Of a stretch of 64,000 bases of DNA, positions 34,972 through 41,358 are shown piece by piece. Source of the DNA: Myxococcales bacterium (GTDB lineage Bacteria > Myxococcota > Myxococcia > Myxococcales > Myxococcaceae); contig JADLDB010000062.1 of assembly GCA_020846875.1 (NCBI GenBank), positions 62,001 to 126,000 on the forward strand, written 5' to 3'. Positions within the stretch are counted from its first letter, which is position 1. Every line of letters starts with the position of its first letter. The translations under genes were made by a program, and so were the position numbers. The notes beneath the pieces are model-generated. The model saw only the letters and a program-made list of their open reading frames with translations. It was not told the DNA's origin and made no database searches.

Positions 34972-35292
34972 TCAGCTCTTCTTCTTGCCCTTGAGCGCGC
35001 TGACGATCTTGCTCTTCGTCGCGCTCTTCGGGGCCGCGGCCTTCGCCTTCGCCTTCGACTCGGCCGCGCGGCGCTTCAAGGCCCGCAGCAGCGCCATCTC
35101 GATGACGAGCAGCTCGTCCTCCAGCTCCTCGTTGCCGCCGTGCGCCTGGGGCAACGGGGTGTCGTGGTCGAGCGCCGCGCCGTACCGCATGCGCAGGACC
35201 TGCTCTTCCGCCGCCGTGGTCGCCGTCTTCGTCAACGCCACCGCCACCGTCTCCGCCGTCACCACCGCCGTGCTGCCACCCTTGCGCTCCAT
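34972..35292 (-). CDS. Sigma-70 region 4-like small protein with Lys/Ala-rich tail
   Basis: A 106-residue protein. Residues 30-75 (EEQVLRMRYGAALDHDTPLP...NEELEDELLVIEMALLRALKRR) resemble the ends of sigma-70 region 4 (ExxVLxxRxG and the terminal IExxALxxLR), but the central helix-turn-helix is replaced by a short acidic loop. The last 30 residues are Lys/Ala/Ser-rich. It might bind core polymerase or DNA without promoter recognition; this is inference. ATG 35292 was chosen because upstream codons lack character. The 182-bp gap to the next gene on the same strand contains a hairpin CCAGCC-N6-GGCTGG at about 35429-35446 that could end that gene's transcript. Confidence 0.65.
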   Translation of the reverse strand: MERKGGSTAVVTAETVAVALTKTATTAAEEQVLRMRYGAALDHDTPLPQAHGGNEELEDELLVIEMALLRALKRRAAESKAKAKAAAPKSATKSKIVSALKGKKKS

Positions 35293-35474
35293 GTTGTGTG
35301 CCCTCGTTCCGTTACCTGAACAACCGGCCATGTACGATGCGGCTGAGCCGCAACTGCTGGGCAGTGTAGCGATCGACCTCGAAGCGGCAAATTTTTGGCC
35401 GGCGCGCCCGCCGAATGTCGTTCAACCAGCCTGTAGCGGCTGGAACAGGCCGTATTTCAGACAGTTAGGAGCGC

Positions 35475-36503
35475 CTATTCGTCGTCTTCGGGGAGGTCGC
35501 CGCCCGAAGCCGCGACACCCCCATCGGCCCCGGCGCGCGCGATGCCAAAGCGCTTCAAGGCGGCGGCGATGCCGGCGGGCTTGTCCTCGTCGGGGAGGAA
35601 GTCCTTGGGGACTTCGATGCGTGGGCTCTTGCCGAGGTCGCTCATCGAGGAGTCGAGGGCGAGGCGGAGCTCGGCGTCGGCGCCGCCGTCGGTGCCGGTA
35701 ACGCCCATGCGCCCGTCGAGGTGCGCCTTCAAGACGACGGAGGTGTCGGCGTCGACGTAGATCTCTCCCTGCAGGCTCTTCGGCGCGCGCTGCTCGTAGA
35801 AGGCGCGGCGGCGGCGGGTGGTGTCGTCGACGCCGCCCTTCGGCTCGAGCAGGGGCGGCAGGGCAGACGGGGTTTCCTCGGCCGCGTCGGCCAGCGACAC
35901 GACGTACTTCCACGCGGTGCGGCCCTCGAAGGACGAGGTGCCCTGAGCGACCAGCTTCAGCCGGCCCCGGAAGAGCTGATCGAAGTCGCGCACCGCGCCG
36001 AAGGCCTCGTCGCGCATCCGCTCGGCCATGCCGCGATCGCGCAGCCGCTGGCGGAACTTCCCCGCGCCGTCCTTGCCGTAGGTGGACCGCGCGTACACCT
36101 TGCCGCCCACGCGCATCACCTCGAGGCCCATGTTGTTGGTGTTGGACAGGGTGGCGAAGAAGTCGCCGGACATGCCACCCGCGCCGGCGAGCAGCTCGCG
36201 GCTCTCTTTGAGGCGCACCGTCTTGCCTCCAGTCCCGGCGGCCGCGGACCACTCCCAGCTGATGGTGGCGACGTAGCGGTGCGCGCCGATGCGCTCGGTG
36301 GCCTCGGCGGCGCTCATGCCCAGCACGCGGCGGGCGACGGCGGGCTTCTCGGCGACGTCTTGCGGGGGCAGCTTCTCGCTGGCGGCGGCGACCGCCTGGG
36401 GCGGATCCTCCGGAGAGAAGATGCGCTTCTTGGCGGCCTTGTCGACCTGGTCAGAGCAGGCAGACAGGGACAGCACCAGCGCGATGACGACTTTCCGCTT
36501 CAC
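35475..36503 (-). CDS. Lipoprotein, unknown function
   Basis: A 342-residue lipoprotein with lipobox LSAC (Cys16). After a 50-residue linker the mature domain is beta-rich (HRYVATISWEWSAAAG, NMGLEVMRVGGKVYARSTYG, RTAWKYVVSLAD, LQGEIYVDADTSVVLKAHLDGRMGV), a curved-sheet pattern reminiscent of LolA/LppX-type lipid-binding folds, but no signature proves this. The C terminus is acidic (LPEDDE). It appears monocistronic. Confidence 0.75.
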   Translation of the reverse strand: MKRKVVIALVLSLSACSDQVDKAAKKRIFSPEDPPQAVAAASEKLPPQDVAEKPAVARRVLGMSAAEATERIGAHRYVATISWEWSAAAGTGGKTVRLKESRELLAGAGGMSGDFFATLSNTNNMGLEVMRVGGKVYARSTYGKDGAGKFRQRLRDRGMAERMRDEAFGAVRDFDQLFRGRLKLVAQGTSSFEGRTAWKYVVSLADAAEETPSALPPLLEPKGGVDDTTRRRRAFYEQRAPKSLQGEIYVDADTSVVLKAHLDGRMGVTGTDGGADAELRLALDSSMSDLGKSPRIEVPKDFLPDEDKPAGIAAALKRFGIARAGADGGVAASGGDLPEDDE

Positions 36504-36692
36504 GTGAGGCGCGCCACCCTAGCACCGCTCTTCCTCGTGGCCACCGGAGACAACCTGACCCTGCAGCCAACTCGAACTCATCGCGACAACTCAGCAGCGG
36601 CGCCGTCTTGAGGGCGCAACCAAGCCGTGGTCAAGCAGTAAGAACTCGAAGCCATCGAGACGACGCCCGTCCTCCAAGAAGGTCAAAACGAA

Positions 36693-37559
36693 ATGGGAAA
36701 AGAACTCTACGTCAACCCTGAAGGCTTCACTCCCGTTGTCATGGAGGTGTTTCCCTACCGAACGGACGGCATCGGCTGTCTGGTCGTGCTGTCGAACGCG
36801 GATCGCGACCAGCATCAGAGCGAGATCAACCTCTGCAGCGACTTCAAGACTGAAGATCCTGAAACCGTCTTCTCGATGAAGGGTCACATCTATTCGATGC
36901 TGCAGACCGGGGACGAGCAGGTGGTGCTCTGCCACAGCGGCAAGACCATCCGCCTTGGCAGCCATGCCGATCCGCAGGTGCTGCTGACGGTCGAGGCCGA
37001 CATGACCCGCCTGCTCCCCGCCCGGGACGGGGTTTTCGTCCTTGGCCTGAACGGCTATCTGGGATTGCTGCGCGGAGCCACCTTGGTCGAGCTGTCGGTT
37101 CCAGGGGTGGCCACCCTCTACTACGCCTCACAGGCGCCCGATGGTGCCATCCTTGCGTCCGCCGGAGCGGGCGGGTTGTTCCGGTTCCAGGGTGGCGCCT
37201 GGCGCAAGATCGAGCTGGCCACCAACGTTGAGATATACCGGGTCGAGGCGCTCGCTCACAACGAGGCGATCCTCGCAGGCTCGAACGGGTTCTGCGCCCG
37301 CTGGACGGAAGAAGGCCTGCGCGTCTACAAGGCCCCCGGCGACCGGGACTACCGCGATCTGACATTCTATTGCGGCAAGCTTTACCTGGGGGCTGGGCAC
37401 CGAGGCCTCGAAGTGCTCGAGGGGGACGCGGTGGTGCCGTTCAAGGACAACGTCTTCAGCTTCCACCTCAATTCCAGCGAACGTTACCTCTTCGCGGGGG
37501 GCTATAACGAAGTCGCGCGGTTTGACGGCGACGGCTGGGTGGCGACCGAGTTCACCTGA
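36693..37559 (+). CDS. Beta-propeller-like hypothetical protein in a less GC-rich pocket
   Basis: A 288-residue protein without signal peptide. It is built of short beta repeats with Gly turns (GVFVLGLNGYLGLLRGATLVEL, GAILASAGAGGLFRFQGGAWRKIEL, GKLYLGAGHRGLEVLEG, RYLFAGGYNEVARFDGDGW) and begins MGKELYVNPEGFTPVVMEVFPYRTDG. The layout resembles propeller-like proteins encoded next to polymorphic toxins, some of which are immunity proteins, but no toxin is adjacent. Wobble positions are less GC-biased than in neighbouring genes, which suggests transfer. Confidence 0.7.
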   Translation: MGKELYVNPEGFTPVVMEVFPYRTDGIGCLVVLSNADRDQHQSEINLCSDFKTEDPETVFSMKGHIYSMLQTGDEQVVLCHSGKTIRLGSHADPQVLLTVEADMTRLLPARDGVFVLGLNGYLGLLRGATLVELSVPGVATLYYASQAPDGAILASAGAGGLFRFQGGAWRKIELATNVEIYRVEALAHNEAILAGSNGFCARWTEEGLRVYKAPGDRDYRDLTFYCGKLYLGAGHRGLEVLEGDAVVPFKDNVFSFHLNSSERYLFAGGYNEVARFDGDGWVATEFT

Positions 37560-37647
37560 GCAACAACCCAGCGGTCGGCACTGTCGCCTGGCTTCTTCGG
37601 GAGCAGCGAGCCGGCGACGACGATCCGGTAGCGCTGGGTGCATCGAG

Positions 37648-37779
37648 GTGTCCCGGTACGACACGGAGCAGACGGCGATCAACGAGTTGGACCGGATGCT
37701 CCAAGAGGACATGCGCGACCACCAGAGCATCGATATGGTCGTCCAGTACCCTGGTGCCCACTATCCGGGCGAGCGGTGA
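37648..37779 (+). CDS. Short ORF, probable gene fragment
   Basis: A 43-codon frame from GTG 37648 encoding VSRYDTEQTAINELDRM... and ending HYPGER. It is hydrophilic, with codon use unlike random frames here. Just upstream another frame reads SNNPAVGTVAWLLREQRAG before the two frames part, so the piece may be the end of a frameshifted or truncated gene. The 295-bp gap (37560-37854) holds nothing else I can support. Confidence 0.3.
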   Translation: MSRYDTEQTAINELDRMLQEDMRDHQSIDMVVQYPGAHYPGER

Positions 37780-37854
37780 ACTCGATGAATTCTGCGCTGG
37801 CGAGTTTTCTCCCGGCGAGTCCGCTGCTCGGCTCTCTGACCGTGTCCCCTGATC

Positions 37855-39105
37855 ATGCACGGCGCCAACTTCACTACTGAGGCCCTGCTGCTCTCTTGGT
37901 TGCTCGCCACGGCGGCCTGCACGGGCGTCGTGGGCGGGCAAAGCGGAGCAGACGCCGGCCCCGCGGACCGCTGTGCGACGGACGAGGCGTGCGGGACTGG
38001 CCTGTCGTGCGATCTATCGACCGGCACCTGTCTGCCGCTGGGCTGCGTGGCGGCAGGCTGTCCCGCGGGGCAGCGGTGTGATCGGGGCACACGCGCATGC
38101 GTGGCCGTCGCGCAGGGCCCGCATCGGCTCTATCGTGGCGAGACGCTGGCAGGTCACGCGATCGGCTCGTCATTCTCCACGCGCGACGCGGTCGGCCGGT
38201 CTGCGTTCGGTGAATTCGACTGTCTCGTCGCTTCACGCAACGGGCGCTACCTCTACGTCGTCGACTCGGCCGTGGTGATGCGGGTGGACACCACCAGCGC
38301 GAGGGTCGAGACGCTCTCGGGCATCGGCTGGCCGGGCGAAGTCGACGGGCCGGCGACCATCGCCCAATTCGAGACCAACTTCTACCAGAACGGCGGCCTG
38401 GGCCTCACTCCCGACCAGCGCTCCTTCGTCTTCACCTCGCCCTTCGCGGTGCGCAAGGTGGACGTGGAGACAGGCGAAGCGTCCACGGTGCCGACGGCCT
38501 TCACTCCACGGGCGCTCGCGGTGGGGCGTGACTCGGGGAACCTGTACGTCGTCAACTATGAGCCCTCGCGCATGGACGTCCTCTTCCCTGACGGCCACGT
38601 CGAGACGCGCCCGCTGGTGTCCGCGGGTGGGACCATCGGCTTCATGGTGGTGGATGAGGTGCGCGGGTTGGCCTACGGCCTCGACCGCAACCGCGAGTCC
38701 GGCGCCTTCTACCGCTGGTCCCTCGAGGGCGGCGCGCTCGAGTGGCTCAACCACGAAGCGACCGGCGGTCGGACCCCGGCTCAGTACCTCTCGGACGGGC
38801 CCGTCGCCGGCCTCGAGATGGCGAACCCCGCTGGCCTGTCCATCGACGCCGAGGGCTTCGTGTACATCGGCGCGGGGGACGGCCTGACCTTCCGCCGCTT
38901 CGATCCGGACCGCGGCATCGTCGAGAGCCTGTGCCGCGTGCTCTCGGACGCGGGCGAGGAGCTCTTCGAATGGTGCATCGGCGACAACGTGCGCAACAGG
39001 CTCTTCGGAACCTGGCCCAGCACGTTGGCCTTCGATGACTCGGGCAACGGCTACTTCGGTTACAGCGTCTGGCCGCGCCTGGTGCTGCTGCGGAGGCTGG
39101 AATGA
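37855..39105 (+). CDS. Lipoprotein with Cys-rich module and NHL-like propeller
   Basis: A 416-residue lipoprotein; the signal peptide ends in the lipobox TAAC (Cys22). A Cys-rich module follows (about 40-85; CATDEACGTGLSCD, CLPLGCVAAGCPAGQRCD), typical of myxobacterial surface lipoproteins. Residues 120-416 form an NHL/SMP-30-like beta-propeller (NGRYLYVVDSAVVMRVD, SGNLYVVNYEPSRMDVLF, EGFVYIGAGDGLTFRRFD). The ATGA overlap with the following gene implies translational coupling. The role is probably extracellular binding. Confidence 0.82.
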   Translation: MHGANFTTEALLLSWLLATAACTGVVGGQSGADAGPADRCATDEACGTGLSCDLSTGTCLPLGCVAAGCPAGQRCDRGTRACVAVAQGPHRLYRGETLAGHAIGSSFSTRDAVGRSAFGEFDCLVASRNGRYLYVVDSAVVMRVDTTSARVETLSGIGWPGEVDGPATIAQFETNFYQNGGLGLTPDQRSFVFTSPFAVRKVDVETGEASTVPTAFTPRALAVGRDSGNLYVVNYEPSRMDVLFPDGHVETRPLVSAGGTIGFMVVDEVRGLAYGLDRNRESGAFYRWSLEGGALEWLNHEATGGRTPAQYLSDGPVAGLEMANPAGLSIDAEGFVYIGAGDGLTFRRFDPDRGIVESLCRVLSDAGEELFEWCIGDNVRNRLFGTWPSTLAFDDSGNGYFGYSVWPRLVLLRRLE

Positions 39106-40346
39106 AGCGCTTCGGCGTCGTGGTGGGCGCGCTGCTGCTGGTGGCGCGAGGAGCCCCCGCGCAGGTGACGTTGAGCGCGTCGGTGCCGGTGACGCTCACG
39201 GTGACGACCGAGGGTCAGGGGCAGGCTCGCGTGGTGGGCACGCCGTCGGGCTTCGTCGTGGTCTGGCAGGCCGGCGTCGGGCGGAGCGCGACGGTCCGCG
39301 CCGCGCGCTTGGGGCTCAACGGGGCGTCTCTGGATCCCTCCGGCTTCACCGTCGCCCAGGGCACCGGTGGCCGCTTCGAGCCTGGGGTGACCTACGGCCA
39401 TGGCGCAGCCTTCGTGGTCTGGAGCGACCTGCGCGACGGCCAGTACGCGGTGTATGGCGCGCGCGTCGATGGCTCGGGACAGGTGCTGGACCTGGACGGT
39501 CTGAAGTTGTCCGAGGCGCCGGGTGCCCGCATGGCCGACGTGGTGGCGACCGCGACGGGCTTCATCGTGGCCTGGGCGCAGGCGACGCCCGACGGCCAGG
39601 GGACGGAGGCGTGGGCGCGCGCCCTGGGCGCCGACGGCAGGCCGCTCGGCCCCCCGGTGGTCCTCACCACGGCGCGCCCGTGGACGGCGGGAGAAGACTT
39701 TGCCCATCGCGCGCTCTCGCGGGCCTACGCGCAGGACGTGCGCGTTGCGGCCGTCGGTGGCCGGGTGCTGGTCGCATGGATGGGGAACCTGGGCGGCTCC
39801 CAGGATATTCGCATCGGCCGGGCGATCATCGACGCGGCGACGGCGGCGGTGCTGGTGCCCGCGGCCTACGCGATCCCCGCCACGCAGTCACGCGTGTCCG
39901 CTCCAGCGGTCGCAGCGCAGAGCGACGGGAACGTGCTCATCGCCTGGAACGATCTCCGCAATCGCGGCAACGAAGGGCTGCCCGCACACAACGCGGCCCT
40001 GGTGTCCGTCGATGGCCCGGACGCCGGGCTGCAACAGCTCGTCGCGTTGAAGCCCAACGGTGGGGCGCGTGAGGTGTTGCGTCCCGCGGTGGCTCCCAAT
40101 GGGACGGTGGCGTTCGTCAACCGGGTGGAGAACCCGCAGCGCAACCGCCGCGTCGAGTGGCGCCTGCGCGTCCGGTACGTCGACGCGATGGGCGTCTCAC
40201 CCGGCGAAGACGTCACGCTACCCGAGCAGGCGGCCTGGCCGGCGCTCGCGACGGGCCCCACGGGGGTCACCGTGCTCATCACCACCACGGTGAACGGCGC
40301 GCCCGGCGAGACGGGGCGCCTGCTGAGCCGGCTCGTCACCCGCTGA
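39102..40346 (+). CDS. Secreted beta-rich repeat protein
   Basis: A 414-residue protein with a Sec signal (MKRFGVVVGALLLVARGAPAQ). The mature part consists of repeated blade-like units of the form GxxFVVVWxxxVG...VRAARLGLNGxxLDPxGF (GAAFVVWSDLRDGQYAVYGARVDGSG, GFIVAWAQATPDGQ, NVLIAWNDLRNRGNEG), a pattern common in large secreted myxobacterial proteins. No catalytic motif. The start shares ATGA with the stop of the upstream lipoprotein, so the two are probably made together and may interact outside the cell. Confidence 0.82.
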   Translation: MKRFGVVVGALLLVARGAPAQVTLSASVPVTLTVTTEGQGQARVVGTPSGFVVVWQAGVGRSATVRAARLGLNGASLDPSGFTVAQGTGGRFEPGVTYGHGAAFVVWSDLRDGQYAVYGARVDGSGQVLDLDGLKLSEAPGARMADVVATATGFIVAWAQATPDGQGTEAWARALGADGRPLGPPVVLTTARPWTAGEDFAHRALSRAYAQDVRVAAVGGRVLVAWMGNLGGSQDIRIGRAIIDAATAAVLVPAAYAIPATQSRVSAPAVAAQSDGNVLIAWNDLRNRGNEGLPAHNAALVSVDGPDAGLQQLVALKPNGGAREVLRPAVAPNGTVAFVNRVENPQRNRRVEWRLRVRYVDAMGVSPGEDVTLPEQAAWPALATGPTGVTVLITTTVNGAPGETGRLLSRLVTR

Positions 40347-40390
40347 GCGTCCTCTTCCGCCGGTGCCTGCGATAGCGCAGACGACGAGCC

Positions 40391-40463
40391 ATGACGTCTC
40401 GGCCCGCCCCTGGGAGTCTTCGACTCGGGCACCGGCGGTCTCTCAACGCCTGCGATCGGCTGA
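40391..40463 (+). pseudogene. 5' remnant of a glutamate racemase gene
   Basis: In the frame starting at 40410 the sequence reads LGVFDSGTGGLST and then a stop (TGA at 40461-40463). GVFDSGxGGLS is the N-terminal signature of glutamate racemase (MurI), which makes D-glutamate for peptidoglycan. An ATG at 40391 lies one frame away, as if a base had been lost in the C run between. Nothing else of murI follows. It occupies the 306-bp gap 40347-40652, which otherwise shows no gene. Confidence 0.5.
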
Positions 40464-40652
40464 CTGGTCTTCCCTCTTCAACCCTCTTTCAGCGTGGCCC
40501 TCGGTCGGTGCTCGAGAATCACGCTCGATCGTGTAGCGTCGATGCGCTCTTCAAGGACGCCCTCGGCGCCGAGGTCGCTTGAGGGGCGCTCACCCGAAGG
40601 CAGCCCGACCGGGTGGACAAGACGCGCTGAGCGTGCTGAACGCGCGCGTCGC

Positions 40653-41288
40653 ATGCAGAGCCTGAAGGACAAGCTGCTCAAGGCGGGGCTGGTGTCGGAA
40701 GCGGACGCGAAGCGCGCCGAGGCGGAGAAGAAGACCCCTCCCCTGAAGCCGGAGCGAGCGCCCGAGCGCCGCGAGGCACGGCCCGCGCGCCGCGACGAGG
40801 ACAGCCGCATCCCCAAGCTGGCGCCCATGGCCGGGAGCAAGGAAGCCAACCGGCAGCTGGCGCGGCAGCAGCAGCAGACCGATCGCGCGATCCGCGAGAA
40901 GGTGCAGGCGGCGGAGGTGCCGGTGGAGCCGGGCGCCACCGTCTTCTACTTCGTCACCCGGAAGAACAAGCTGCGGCGGCTCGAGCTATCCGAGGCCCAG
41001 GCGGCGAAGCTGCAGGCGGGAGAATTGGCGGTGGTGGAGCGCCCGGATCCGGACAAGATCGAGCACGCGCTGGTGCCGCCGGCGGTGGCCGAGGAGCTGC
41101 TGACGCTGTCCGAGAAGGCGGTGCGCTTCATGAACAAGCAGGGCGCGGCGGTGGGCTTCTTGAGCGACGAGGAGATCCACCAGCGGGCCACCGAGGCCGA
41201 CGTGCCCGACAAGAGCGCCCCCGCCGCCGCACAGAGCGCGGAGCCGGCGGGGACCTTCATCACCATCAAGCGCGCGCCGAAGCCGTAG
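40653..41288 (+). CDS. DUF2058 (YaiL-like) protein
   Basis: A 211-residue charged, helical cytosolic protein. It opens with MQSLKDKLLKAGLVSEADAKRAE, the DUF2058 signature, followed by a Lys/Glu/Arg-rich coil, and then a small beta domain (ATVFYFVTRKNKLRRLELSEAQAAKLQAGELAVVE) and KIEHALVPPAVAEELL. The family's role is unknown; members behave as nucleoprotein-associated factors. ATG 40653 gives the canonical N terminus. Confidence 0.85.
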   Translation: MQSLKDKLLKAGLVSEADAKRAEAEKKTPPLKPERAPERREARPARRDEDSRIPKLAPMAGSKEANRQLARQQQQTDRAIREKVQAAEVPVEPGATVFYFVTRKNKLRRLELSEAQAAKLQAGELAVVERPDPDKIEHALVPPAVAEELLTLSEKAVRFMNKQGAAVGFLSDEEIHQRATEADVPDKSAPAAAQSAEPAGTFITIKRAPKP

Positions 41289-41358
41289 CTGAGCTCCAGA
41301 GACGCTCCGGGGGCATGGTGAGCTCCTGCCGCGGCCCGTGAGCAGGCCTCAAGCCCGA

